Counted from the first letter of the stretch, positions 51,208-62,319 are shown. The stretch is 64,000 nt of DNA from SURF-28 sp034521465 (GCA_034521465.1 JAXHMN010000011.1:248001-312000), one strand, 5' to 3'. A program made the numbers and translations. The notes: a model not told the origin generated them from the sequence alone.

Positions 51208-51753
51208 ATGAAAATAATTTATAATTACCTTTTGGTCTTGCTTTGTGTTTCCTTTTTTGCGGAAAATATTGATCAGGACAAGAATACACAATTCTTAATC
51301 GTTCGTTTGAAGAAAACCGGATTGTTATTTCAGGAGCTTCAAATCGAGTGCTTTCAGCTAGCATCGGTCGGACGGTTACCGGGACGATTGTCTCAGATAA
51401 TATAGTTCTCCATACAAATCTATTTGCCCGTCATGTTTCAAACAGAGATTCGGTGACCAATACTACCGGGAACGAACCAGTCACAAGTAAATATTCTCTT
51501 AGTCAAAACTACTCCAAAATCCGTTTAACCCAGAGCACGAAAATAATTTATTCCGTAGCTGCCGAGGGCAATGTAAATATTACAATATACAACATGCTTG
51601 GTGAACGAGTTAAGACTTCTTGTTGATAAAACAATGAGCGCGGGTGAATATGAGGTAACCTGGAATGCACATAATTTTTCGAACGGAGTTTACTTCTGTG
51701 TGATGAAAAGCGGTGAGTACATAAATTCAAAAAAAATAATTTTGCTAAAATGA
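51208..51753 (+). CDS. Short T9SS sorting-domain protein (frameshifted)
   Basis: About 180 residues after joining three frames. A signal peptide (IIYNYLLVLLCVSFFA) leads into a short beta region (LSASIGRTVTGTIVSDNIVL) of the kind seen in small Ignavibacterial T9SS proteins. A sorting domain follows: SLSQNY, then STKIIYSVAAEGNVNITIYN, MLGERVKT and the ending SKKIILLK. The canonical NPFNP is damaged by a frame break. Surface location is inferred; function unknown. Confidence 0.65.
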
Positions 51754-51820
51754 TTTATTCCGGATTTAACAAAGTCAGGAAAATCATTGTTGAATATAAT
51801 AAAGCTATTGAGAGGTTAAA

Positions 51821-53730
51821 ATGAGAACTGTGCATTTTTATATAACCAAAATAATTGTGACTCTGATTATTATCTTGTTTCTCACATGCAATCACAATTT
51901 AACCGCTCAAACAGGAATTGTAAAAAGTATACCAGAAGTGATCTCATTTGACGGAATTATAACAGAATGCTCAAGGAGAAATAATCCCGGACGGTGAATA
52001 TCTAGTAATATTTTCATTGTACGATAAGCCTTCCGGCGGAGAACCATTGTGGACAGAAATAAACAGCAAATTAAAAGTAGTTAATGGAGAGTTCGGTACG
52101 TTCTTAGGAGATGAAAAGCATTCGGGAATCATTCGGATCTTTGTTTGATAAACAATTATACATCGGAATAAAACTTGGGTATGATAGTGAGTTTAGTCCG
52201 CGCATTAAATTGCTACCCACACCATTTAGTATGCGAGCTAAAATTGCAAGTGATGTTGCCGATAATTCAATCACTGAAGATAAAATTGTTCCTTTAGCTA
52301 TAACCGATGATAGAGTTAAAAACATTGATTGGAATAAAATTCAAAATAAACCCGATTTCAACCAACCGCCGAAGAATAAACTCTCCGATCAAGACGCTAT
52401 AGCCGAGCTGCCTTACTATTGGAGAAGGCATGGCAATTATTTGGAAACAGGAAATGAATTTTTAGGAACTGTCAATGATAGGAATCTCGTCATAAAAACC
52501 GACAGCGTAACTAGAATGATATTTGAACCGTATGGTAAAATTTGGAAGGGAACAGTTCAGGGATTCCGTTTTATTTGAGGTTATCGGGAAGAGTACTTTA
52601 GTGGATGTTTATGTAAGAGGTAAACTAGGTGTAGGCACCGATTTTGATAATACCTATACAAAACTTCAAGTCAAAGCTACAGGAAACCTAACGCCATTCA
52701 GAATTGACCATAACAACTCAAACATATTTAACATCGATCCGGAAGGGCGAGTTGTAATAACTAGTACACTTACCGGCGAAGACGATGCAACTGATAATTA
52801 TCCGGTATTCATAGATGCAGTTGACCAAGGAATTGCAATACAACTTGACGGAAGTACAAGCGGAGATAATAATTTTGTTTCGTTTTGGGATGACGACGGT
52901 CCAACAGGGCGTATTGAAGGTCAAACATTGGGAGAATACTTTAGCGAATGCGATCAACATTGCTCACGATGTCTGGCTAGCAGCTCAAATAACGGCTCTT
53001 GCTGTTGCTATGTCTGTTGAACCCCTTGAAGTCCCCGATGTAATTAAACTTATTGATGAAATAGCTTACTTCGAGTTCGAGGTTGCATGGGCAATTTTTA
53101 CAGTAGGAGTTACGTATGAATCAGGTGGTGCAGATTATGCCGAGTGGCTTGAGAAAACAAATCCAACGGATATCTTAAGTCCCGGAGATATTGTAGGAGT
53201 TGACGGCGGGAAAATTTCTAGGAAGACTGGTGGTGCCGAACAGATCAGTGACTGTATCATTATCCCCGTTCGTATTGGGTAATATGCCTCCGGCAGATGA
53301 AGAATATAAATATGAAAAAGTTGCATTCAGGGGGCAGGTTCCTGTAAAAGTATTGGGCAAAGTGATAGCAGGAGATTATATAATTCCTTCAGGTTTAGAA
53401 GACGGAATTGGTATTGCGGTTTCACCCGAGTTTATGACGGGAGAAGAATTTGCAAAAACCATAGGCCGAGCGTGGGAATCCTCAAACAACCAAGATGTAA
53501 AATTTGTGAATGTTGGTGTTGGTCTAGGTCTAAAAGATGTTACTGCATTGATTACAAAAAAAATACATGAAAATGAATTCCTTAGAAGAGAACTTGTCTC
53601 GAAAGATGTACAGCTAAATTCAATTGAAGCAAGAATAAAAGAAATGAAGGAAAATTTATCAATTATTAAAAGTGTGATTTATCGGAATGAGCAAAAAAAT
53701 AATAATCAACAAAAAGTTACACTTAAATAG
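51821..53730 (+). CDS. Tailspike-like secreted protein, paralog 2 (frameshifted)
   Basis: From ATG 51821 (Shine-Dalgarno GAGG), ~635 residues in about five frames. Signal peptide (KIIVTLIIILFLTCNHNLTA), beta domain (PDGEYLVIFSLYDKPSGGEP), KIVPLAITDDRVKNIDWNKI, shaft (FLGTVNDRNLVIKT; VRGKLGVGTDF), FVSFWDDDGPTGRIEGQ, and the G2-like end: GVTYESGGADYAEWL, GDIVGVDGGKISRKTGGAE, VAFRGQVPVKVLGKVIAGDY. A coiled coil (LRRELVSKDVQLNSIEARIK) closes it. Same order of domains as the paralogs on either side; tandem duplication. Confidence 0.7.
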
Positions 53731-53789
53731 AATTGTATGAACGGTTGTGATACTTATTGTATGAAAAAATTATGAGGCAAAAAAATAAA

Positions 53790-55729
53790 ATGAAATCAAA
53801 ATTATCAAATACGTTGAAACTTTTATTCATTTTATTGACTATTCTTCCGGCTCTGCCGGTTTTATCGCACAGGGAGAATAACAAACACACATTTCCGGAA
53901 TCGAATAAGTTTAAAGGTTTCTTAACCGATACAGACGGTGTTGTTTTTCCCGATGCAGAATATGATTTTATCTTTTCAGATTTATACAGAAGAGAATCCC
54001 AAAATACCATTTGGTCTGAAGTTCATAAAAATGTAGTTGTTCATAATGGTGAATTTACAAGTCCATTTGGGGAAAGGATGCGATCCTAGACCTTTGAATC
54101 TGCCGTTTGATACAAAATATTTTTTGGGTGTAAAAATTAACGATAATCCGGAAATGGAACAGCGGCTTGAGTTTGTAAGTTCACCATATAGTCTTTCCAC
54201 GAAAATTGCTGAAACAGTACCGGATAATTCGATTACTGGAGAAAAATTTGCACCGGAATCCGTGACCAATGATAAAATTAAAAACATAAGTCTGAGAAAA
54301 TTACGAACATCCCCTGGTATAGGTACGTTTGATAAATTGAATAAGTATGCTTCCGTACAAGGTTCGGATTTTGAGTGGTGGACTACTTTCGGCAATTTGA
54401 TTTGGGGTCCCGAAAGGCACTTTTTAGGCACAAGAAACGAGCGCAATTTTGTAATCGGTACTCATGAAATACAAAGAATGTTGTTCGATCCATATGGATA
54501 TATTGTTTTGGGAACCGCACAAGATTCAGTTGACTTTGAAGTTATTGGTAAAACCACTTTCGTAGATGGTTATATCAAAGGTAAACTGGGGGTTGGTGTT
54601 GATCCTGCCGAAGCAAAAATGCATATAAACGTACCGGGAATAAACAAATCCAGAAGTTGAATCCACTACGAATAGATTACCAAGGCAGTACTGTTTTTAA
54701 TGTAGATGAAGAAGGGAGAGTCGTCATTACATCGAGTTTAAGCGGAAGTGATGACGATATTAATAATTACACTCTCAACATTGTGGGTGTTGATCAAGGT
54801 ATTGCAATTAGAGTTGACGGAAGCGCAAATGGCGATAATAATTATATGTCGTTTTGGGATGATGGTGGAATGGTGGGCCGCATTGAGGGGCAGACAGCTT
54901 TAGAATATCTTGCTAAACCCGGTAATATTGCAACTGATGTTTACTTTGCTGCTTTAGTCGCAGCTGAAATAGTTGCTGCTGTTTCATTTTTATATCCTCT
55001 GCCAATTCCAACAGAACCTGCAGATATAATTTCAATAGCGGCCAACATTGCCGAGGTTATTTTTGTAACCGGCTGGGAATTAGGGCACCTTGGTGTTACC
55101 TATGAATCCGGCGGGGGTGATTATTCAGAATGGCTCGAAAGAGAAAAATTTGAACGAAGAAATATCTAGCGGTGATATTGTTGGAATTAATGGAGGAAAG
55201 ATCTCAAAAAATACTTCCAGAGCGGAATATATTTCTGTTGTTTCAACTTCACCGATAATTTTGGGTAATATGCCTATAAAAGAAATTGAAACACATTTTG
55301 AAAAAGTAGCATTTATGGGACAAGTCCCCGTTAAGGTAATCGGTATAGTGAAAACGGGTGATTATATTCTCCCTTCAGGATTAAATGATGGAGTAGGAAT
55401 TGCAGGTAGCACCCGAGTTAATGACTCTTGATGAGTTCAAGCAAAATTGTCGGTAAGACATGGACGTCATCACGATAAGAGGATATAAAATATATAAATG
55501 TATTAGTTGGCAACGATTGAACGCTATCCAGCTCACTTGTTAAAAGAATGAAAATAATTCGATGAAGCTTCGTTCTGCTATAACGGATTATGAAAGTGAA
55601 CTCCAAGAATTAAATGAAATCACAGAATTAGTTAATAATAAATTTACTAGAATAAAATCAGTCATCAATAATTATTTAAATGTAATTAATAAGCAAACAA
55701 AGATGAAAAATGTAAAATCAGAGAAATAA
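53790..55729 (+). CDS. Tailspike-like secreted protein, paralog 3 (frameshifted)
   Basis: ATG 53790 has ATGAGG twelve bases upstream and gives the signal peptide MKSKLSNTLKLLFILLTILP; earlier in-frame starts lengthen it only. About 645 residues in at least five frames with the paralog domain order: N-terminal beta domain, EKFAPESVTNDKIKNISLRK, shaft (WGPERHFLGTRNERNFVIG; RMLFDPYGYIVLGTAQDSV), MSFWDDGGMVGRIEGQ, then GVTYESGGGDYSEWL, VAFMGQVPVKVIGIV and a C-terminal coiled coil (YESELQELNEITELVNNKF). No sorting tail. Third tandem copy. Confidence 0.7.
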
Positions 55730-55731
55730 TA

Positions 55732-55821
55732 ATGAAAAAAATATTTCTAACTTCTTATTTGATGGTAATGATGTTCGTCATACTCTTAGCTCTAATTGCT
55801 TGTCAATCTTATTTGTTTTAG
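55732..55821 (+). CDS. 29-residue lipopeptide-like ORF
   Basis: Starts three bases after the stop of the third tailspike-like paralog. MKKIFLTSYLMVMMFVILLA is followed by LIACQSYLF and a stop; LIAC is a plausible lipobox, leaving a mature lipopeptide of six residues. It could be a real small lipoprotein, or the intact start of a longer lipoprotein gene cut by a frameshift. No longer continuation was recognised downstream. Confidence 0.4.
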   Translation: MKKIFLTSYLMVMMFVILLALIACQSYLF

Positions 55822-56108
55822 GAAGAAAATAGCTGGTTACAAAAAATTTTAAGAACCACATAGTTACATCTTTACAAATAAACTACCTCAGCATTTTAGT
55901 TTGCATTCCGATACTTATAAATATATATAATTAAGTCATGTAATTATGCTTCTTGATCTAAATAGAACTCCTTCAAAATATTAAAATCTCGTAGAGGATA
56001 TAACGTCTATATTAAGTTTTTTCCCGGTTAAAAAATAATTGCATTTGAAATAAACCAATCCATATGTTTTAATTGTTTCAAATTTTTCAAATAAACAAAA
56101 CCCACAAA

Positions 56109-56598
56109 ATGAGTTCTGAAGAAAGAGTTAAACGAGAGATTATTCAAAATTTTGGACATGCCTATCGGGCTTTTGGCTTAAGCAAATTGATGGGACATGT
56201 AGTAGCACTTCTAATTTCTTCTCAAGAACCAGTCTCCCTCGATGATATTTGTAAAGACCTCGGCAGAAGCAAAGGTCCGGTCAGTCAAATCATGAAGCGG
56301 CTTCGTGATCGTAATTTAATTAGAAGAGTATGGCACGAAAACAGCCGCAAAGATTATTATGAAATACAGCCTGAAATTTTTGAAAATGCATTCCGAAATA
56401 ATTTTGAATTGATCAAATCAAACTACGCGCTTAGCTAAACAATTGAAATCATTGGTCATAAAAGAAAAAAATCCTAATCTCGATACCTTGAAAAATAGAT
56501 TGACCGAGATGCAGAAATTCTACGAACTAACCGAAAAGCATTACAATAATTTTTTGGATGAGTGGGAAGTAGAAAGAGATAAGATTTATCATAAATAA
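56109..56598 (+). CDS. GbsR/MarR-type transcriptional regulator (one frameshift)
   Basis: From ATG 56109, ~163 residues. The winged helix-turn-helix reads LMGHVVALLISSQEPVSLDD, then LGRSKGPVSQIMKRLRDRNL, typical of the GbsR branch of MarR-like regulators. The frame breaks near 56430 after NFELIKSN; the helical C-terminus continues in another frame (LAKQLKSLVIKEKNPNLDTL ... WEVERDKIYHK). It sits 80 bases before fabG and the lipid cluster on the same strand and may control it. Confidence 0.8.
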
Positions 56599-56679
56599 TA
56601 ATAGAGATTAATGAACAACCTTTTTTATGCACTTAACGTTTTAAATTTTTGAAACGATAAAAACACAAGGGAATTTACA

Positions 56680-57423
56680 ATGAAAAGATTAGAAGGAAAA
56701 ACAGCAGTAATTACCGGCGGTGCTCAAGGTATTGGAAAAGCAACCGTTATTAAATTTTTAGATGAAGGTGCGAATGTTGCGGTTTGGGATTTAGCTGAAG
56801 ATAAAGGTAATGAATTGGTGAAAAATTATTCGGACAAAGGACCTAAAATTTCCTTTCACAAAGTAAATGTTGCAAATGCAGAAGAAGTGAGATCCGAAAT
56901 GCAGAAAGTAATCGAACAATATGGGCAAGTTGACATTCTAGTTAACAACGCCGGTATAACTAAAGACTCAACATTAAAAAAGATGACTTCCGAGCAATGG
57001 CAACAGGTAATTGATGTCAATTTAACAGGAGTTTTTAATTGTACTCAATCAGTTGCAGAACATATGGCTGGACGTGGAAGCGGAAGAATAATTAATGCTT
57101 CTTCTGTCGTTGGTCTTTACGGAAATTTTGGTCAAACAAATTATGTGGCAACAAAAGCAGGCGTTATCGGAATGACAAAAACCTGGGCGCGTGAACTCGG
57201 CAGAAAAGGAGTATGTGTTAATGCAGTAGCTCCCGGTTTTATTGCTACAGAAATGGTAAAAGCAATGCCGGAAAAAGTAATTAATATGATGGAAGAGAAA
57301 ACTCCATTGGGAAGACTTGGCGAACCCGAAGATATTGCAAACGCATACTGTTTCTTGGCAAGTGATGAAGCATCATTTATTAATGGCACAACTTTAAGTG
57401 TAGATGGCGGAATTGTAATATAA
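56680..57423 (+). CDS. fabG: 3-oxoacyl-ACP reductase (FabG-type short-chain dehydrogenase)
   Basis: 247 residues. The NAD(P) motif is TGGAQGIGK (residues ~12-20), NNAG at ~89-92, and the catalytic set Asn114, Ser141/142, Tyr155 and Lys159 (NASSVVGLYGNFGQTNYVATK). The end, INGTTLSVDGGIVI, is typical. It reduces 3-ketoacyl thioesters to 3-hydroxyacyl with NADPH. The neighbours (KAS III-like enzyme, acyl-CoA synthetase) suggest a role in a special acyl pathway rather than bulk fatty-acid synthesis. Substrate (ACP or CoA) is not clear. Confidence 0.92.
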   Translation: MKRLEGKTAVITGGAQGIGKATVIKFLDEGANVAVWDLAEDKGNELVKNYSDKGPKISFHKVNVANAEEVRSEMQKVIEQYGQVDILVNNAGITKDSTLKKMTSEQWQQVIDVNLTGVFNCTQSVAEHMAGRGSGRIINASSVVGLYGNFGQTNYVATKAGVIGMTKTWARELGRKGVCVNAVAPGFIATEMVKAMPEKVINMMEEKTPLGRLGEPEDIANAYCFLASDEASFINGTTLSVDGGIVI

Positions 57424-57443
57424 TTTTTCAAAGGAAATAGTTG

Positions 57444-58433
57444 ATGAGAAATGCAGTAATAAAATCAATCGGTGCTTATGCACCCGAGAACATTATCCCA
57501 AACTCATATTTTAATGAACTACTCGGGGAAGATGTCGATACATGGTTGCGTGAAAATTTGACTATTAAGGAAAGAAGATGGAGCAGTGAAAATGAAGCAA
57601 CGAGTGATTTATCTGTGGAAGCATCAAAGTTGGCTCTTGAACGAGCATCACTAAAACCTGAAGATATAGATTTAATAATTGTGACAACCGATACACCTGA
57701 TTTCATCTCACCATCAACTGCATCGGTAGTTCAAGATAAATTGAAAGCAACAAATGCCGGAACATTCGACATCAACACCGCTTGTGCAGGTTTTGTAACC
57801 GGAATAGATGTAGGTTCAAAATATATCCGTGGAGATGAAAACTATAACAATGTATTAGTCATCGGTGCATACGCGATGAGTAAATATCTTGATTTGAGAG
57901 ACAAGAAAACAGTTACACTTTTTGCAGATGGTGCAGGCGCAGTGGTCTTAAGTGCAGTTGATAATGGTGAAAGAGGATTTCAGATTAGTAAATTGCATAG
58001 TGAAGGACAGTACAACGGATGGATGGGAATTTACGGTGGTGGAACAAAAATTCCATTAACCCCTGAGAAAGTTGAACAAAAAGATCATTTACTGAAGTTC
58101 GTTAAAAAATTTCCCAAAGCAATTAATCCGACTACATGGACGCGAATGATAACAGAAATGACCGAAACTCAAAATCTTAAACCAAGAGATATTGATCACT
58201 ATTTCTTAACTCAGATAAACATTAACTCAATCTGGGAAACGATGGATAATCTCGGAGTAGATAGAGAAAAAGCACATACAATTATGGATAGATATGCTTA
58301 TACAGGTTCGGCCTGTATTCCAATGGCTTTGAATGATGCATTTGAAAAAGGGAAAATTAAAGAAGGTGATAAAATAGTATTTATGGGTTCGGGTGGCGGA
58401 CTTGCATTTGCAAGTTCAATATTTATTTGGTAA
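57444..58433 (+). CDS. KAS III-like thiolase-fold enzyme with altered active site
   Basis: 329 residues, the length of 3-oxoacyl-ACP synthase III. The nucleophile cysteine is present (Cys114, DINTACAGFVTG). FabH normally has His in a HQAN motif and Asn in GNTS. Here the first reads FLTQININ with Thr256 at the His position, and the second reads RYAYTGSACIP with Tyr286 at the Asn position. Those two residues drive decarboxylation of malonyl-ACP, so this enzyme probably does not make a standard Claisen condensation with malonyl-ACP. ATG 57444 follows AAAGGAAAT. Cotranscribed with fabG (20 bases) and the symporter gene. Confidence 0.85.
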   Translation: MRNAVIKSIGAYAPENIIPNSYFNELLGEDVDTWLRENLTIKERRWSSENEATSDLSVEASKLALERASLKPEDIDLIIVTTDTPDFISPSTASVVQDKLKATNAGTFDINTACAGFVTGIDVGSKYIRGDENYNNVLVIGAYAMSKYLDLRDKKTVTLFADGAGAVVLSAVDNGERGFQISKLHSEGQYNGWMGIYGGGTKIPLTPEKVEQKDHLLKFVKKFPKAINPTTWTRMITEMTETQNLKPRDIDHYFLTQININSIWETMDNLGVDREKAHTIMDRYAYTGSACIPMALNDAFEKGKIKEGDKIVFMGSGGGLAFASSIFIW

Positions 58434-58448
58434 AAACGAGAAATGTAA

Positions 58449-59967
58449 ATGAACATTGCATCTAATGAATTAATAATTGCCGGTTGGACTTTAATCCTAC
58501 TATATGCAGGCGCGATTTTGTTTTTTGTTATACGCGGTGCACTTAAAATAAAAACAATGAAGGATTACGCCGTTGGCAATATTGCATTCTCGCCGGTAGC
58601 GGTTGGACTCGCGTTGGCAGCTTCAATGACGAGTGCAGCAACGTTTATAATTAATCCCGGATTCATTGCTTATTATGGAATAAGTGGTGTAATATCTTAT
58701 GCAATTGTTCTTCCGCTGGCAGCTGTTATCTCTCTCATCGTTCTAACTAAAGGTTTTCGTAAGCATGGCGATACAGTTAAAGCATTGAGCATGGCGCAAT
58801 GGATGGGAACTCGGTATAAAAGTAAGAATTACTCACTTTTCTTTGCTTTTCTTTCTTTACTGCTGATAACTTTCATTGTATTGATTATTGTCGGGCTTAC
58901 TAAGGTATTATCCAAAACTTTGAATGTGAATGAAGTATACATGTTAATCGGTATTGCTGTTTTTATTTTTGGATATATGATGTTCGGCGGAGCCAACTCA
59001 ATGGTTTATACGAATACGATTCAAGCAATCTTGATGTTAATTGTTGCATTCATTCTGCTTGGTTCAGGTTACGAACATTTCAGTAACGGCATTCATGGTT
59101 TTCTTGATAAGCTCAGAAGTATTGATCCTAAACTTGTTGAGACAACCAACGACAATAGCTTTCTTATTCCGTGATTATTTTGAAATTATAGTTGCACAAA
59201 TAATCGTCGGAGTTGCAATCGTTTGTCAGCCGCACATCATTACAAAATCATTATTACTCAAAACTGATAAAGATGTTAATAAATATTTAACGGTTGGAAT
59301 AATTACGGAATTGATCTTCTTCTTTGTTGTTTTTACAGGGCTTTATGCAAGATTGACTTTCCCCGATCTAACAGTTGACGGTCAACCACTCGCGCTTGAT
59401 GGTGTTATTTCTGCTTATGTTGTTTCCGAATTTCCGGTTTATGTTGGTTTGATAGTAGTAATGGGATTGATATCGGCGGGAATTTCAACTCTCGAAGGAT
59501 TGATACAAGCTTTGGCAACAACGATCACGTCTGATATAGCTGAACCATTATTCGGGAGATATTATCCGAAGGAAGAAACAAAAAGAGAAAAGTTTGAAAT
59601 GGGTTTAAATAAGATTGTTATTGGATCTCTAGGTATAGCTGCAATTCTTGTTTCTTATGATCAGCTGGTCAATCCAAAACTAAGCGTTGCCATTTTTGCA
59701 CAAAATGGTGTTTATGCTTATTTCTCTGCTGCCTTTGTCCCGATTTTATTTGGAATGTTTTTGAAAGATGTAAAGAAAAATGTTGCGATTGCAGCTTCTG
59801 TTACTGCAATTATAGTTCACTTTAGTTATTACTACGGTCAACTGCCCGTACCATTAACAAAGGCGACCGGGGAAAATCCCGGAGTTGCGGCTGCGATGGC
59901 GATTATAGCGTCGATTATTATCGGCGGAGGGTTGTATCTGTTTACAAGGAGCAAAAACAATGTTTAA
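58449..59967 (+). CDS. Sodium:solute symporter family protein (one frameshift)
   Basis: About 500 residues with some 13 TM helices. The first part has MKDYAVGNIAFSPVAVGLAL and AASMTSAATFIINPGF, typical of the SSS family (as in pantothenate and proline carriers). The frame breaks near 59150-59170 and continues with FRDYFEIIVAQIIVGVAIVC and PHIITKSLLLKTDKDVNKYL. VMGLISAGISTLEGLIQALA is the conserved sodium-site region. It uses a sodium gradient to take up a small solute. Position between the KAS III-like and acyl-CoA synthetase genes suggests uptake of an organic acid that the ligase activates, but this is inferred. Confidence 0.85.
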
Positions 59968-61479
59968 TAATAAATTTGATTGGATTGCAAAATGGGCTAA
60001 GTATACTCCAAATAGATTGATGCTTCGTGAGCATGAAACAAATTTGGAATGGACATACTCGAGTTTTAACAAAAGTGTGAATGCGTTTGCTTCGCACCTC
60101 CGATCTGAATTAAAAATTACGAAAGGTGATAGAGTTGCGGTTTATTCAAAGAATCGATCTGAGTATGTTCTTTTCTTTTTTGCATGTGTTAAAATTGGCG
60201 CAATGCTCGTACCACTAAATTTCAGATTAACACCGCGTGAACTAGATATACTACTAAATGATGCAGACCCGAAAATTATTTATATACGAAAAAGATTTTA
60301 CAGAAGAAGTAACCAAACTAAATACACTGAAGGCAATTCCATTAAAAGAGCATGTTGAAAGTTACACTAAGTTCTTAACTGATGATATGGGCAAAGATGA
60401 GTTTAACTATGATCGAGTAATTAACGAAGAAGATCCCGTAATGATTTTATACACAGCAGGAACAACCGGTTTATCAAAGGGTGCTATCATAACTCATAAA
60501 ATGTTGTTTTGGAATTCAATTAATACTTCACTTCGCTTAGACTTGACATCCCAAGATCATACACAGAGTTTTGCACCGTTTTTTCATACAGGTGGTTGGA
60601 ATGTTCTTTTTACTCCGTTTGTTCATCACGGTGCATCGCATACTCTTCTAACAAAGTTTGACCCGGACTTAATTCTGCAATTAATGGAAAAAGAAAAAAC
60701 AACAATTCTTTTCGGCGTTCCGACAATGCTGCAGATGATGGCTGAATCTGAATACTTTGACAAAGTTGATCTTTCAACTGTTAGGTATGCTATAGTCGGT
60801 GGAGCACCAATGCCGATTCCATTGATTAATAAGTGGCACGAAAAGGGTGTATATATTAGACAAGGTTACGGCTTAACAGAAGTTGGACCTAATTGTTTTT
60901 CTCTTCATCAAGATGATGCTATAAAAAAGAAAGGTTCGATTGGATTCCCGAATTTTTATGTGGAATCTAAAGTAGTGGATGATAAAGGAAAAGAACTAGG
61001 ACCGGATGAAGTCGGTGAGCTTTGGTTAAAATCCCCGGTTGTAACTCCGGGTTATTGGAAAAAGGAAAAAGAAACAAAAGAGTCAATTACGGATAGTTGG
61101 TTTCATACGGGTGACATGGTCAGAAAGGATGAAGAAGATTTTTATTACGTAGTTGACCGTAAAAAAAATATGTACATAAGCGGCGGAGAGAATGTATATC
61201 CGGGTGAAATAGAAAAATATCTTTACACAAATGAAGCAGTAAAAGAAGCTGCTGTGATTGGTGTGCCGGATGAAAAATGGGGTGAAGTCGGCAAAGCATT
61301 TGTTTCTCTAAAAAAGATAAAACCATAGCAGAAGATGAATTGAAAGAATTTTGTATGGGAAATTTAGCTAAGTATAAAATTCCTAAATACTTTGAAATTA
61401 TAGATGATATACCAAAAACGATGCTGGAAAAATTGATAAAAAGAAATTACTCGAATTGCACCAAAAACAAATTAACTAA
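59960..61479 (+). CDS. Acyl-CoA synthetase (AMP-forming) (two frameshifts)
   Basis: About 506 residues in three frames. It starts at 59960, overlapping the symporter end by eight bases. The ATP loop is LYTAGTTGLSKGAIITHKML; RQGYGLTEVGPN, SWFHTGDMVRKDEEDFYYVV and YISGGENVYPGEIEKYLYTN follow. The catalytic lysine is in the last piece, where a lost base turned the usual GKIDKKKLLELHQKQIN into another frame (break near 61432). Another break lies near 60290. It activates a carboxylic acid to acyl-AMP and then acyl-CoA. Substrate chain length is not clear. Confidence 0.9.
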
Positions 61480-61502
61480 ATAACATCAAAGGAGATGTAC
61501 AA

Positions 61503-62256
61503 ATGAAAAAATTACTTTCATTAATATTGATCACAATGCTTGCACTCAGTTTCACCGCATGCAGCGATGATGACGATGATGGTCCAACAACACCATCAAC
61601 TTACAAAGTTAGCGGAACCGTAACAGATGCTGATGGCAGTGGTGTTGCCAATATCACTGTAGAAGCAACTGACGGAAATGAAACAGAAAGCGCTACAACC
61701 GATGGACAGGGTAATTATGAAATTACCGGTTTAACTGCTAGCTGGAACCTACACAATAACAGCCGAAGCAAATGATTACTATTTTAACACTTCCAACAAC
61801 GAAGTTACTCTAAACGCTGATGCAACGGTTAACTTTACGGCAGTTGGAATTTACGGTACTTGGGTTTCGGAAGGTACAAATGTAGCTCCTCTTCTTATTC
61901 TCGCTGTTCGGCACTGCAAAGGTTGAAGCAACCTTTAACGACAACGGTAGTTATGAAGTTGTACAGACAGATACTTCCGGTGCTGCAATTACATTAAACG
62001 GTACTTTCACAATGACAAAAAGTGATGTAGATAATATTTTTGAAATTACCGCGGATCAAACAAGTCCTGCTGCTCTAACTTCCGAAGGTATTTTTGAAAT
62101 TTATTCTGATTCGTACACCATATCACAATGAAGTATGAAATTGTGCAAACTTCGCCTGATATTGGTGCAACACCTCCAAATCCTTCAGGTGGTTTTGGAA
62201 GTACTAATGGTGGCGGTTTAGGTACAATAAATATTCAAACATATGTTAGACAATAA
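61503..62256 (+). CDS. Lipoprotein with carboxypeptidase regulatory-like domain (frameshifted)
   Basis: About 250 residues across three or four frames. The signal peptide ends in FTAC, a lipobox, followed by the Asp-rich SDDDDDGPTT. A CarboxypepD_reg-like beta domain (VSGTVTDADGSGVANITVEA) follows; the frame breaks at 61740 and continues (YTITAEANDYYFNTSNN), then IYGTWVSEGTNVAPLL and FTMTKSDVDNIFEITADQ in the C-terminal part. No enzyme motif. Strong Shine-Dalgarno (AAAGGAGA). Surface-exposed lipoprotein is inferred. Confidence 0.72.
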
Positions 62257-62266
62257 TTACTTTACA

Positions 62267-62289
62267 GAGGTCTGCGAATTGCAGACCTC
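62267..62289 (+). terminator. Terminator-like hairpin after the lipoprotein gene
   Basis: A perfect 9-bp stem GAGGTCTGC/GCAGACCTC with loop GAATT is followed by AATTTATTATT. The tail is AT-rich rather than pure T, so efficiency is uncertain. Confidence 0.65.
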
Positions 62290-62319
62290 AATTTATTATT
62301 CATTAGTTGGTAAGTAACT

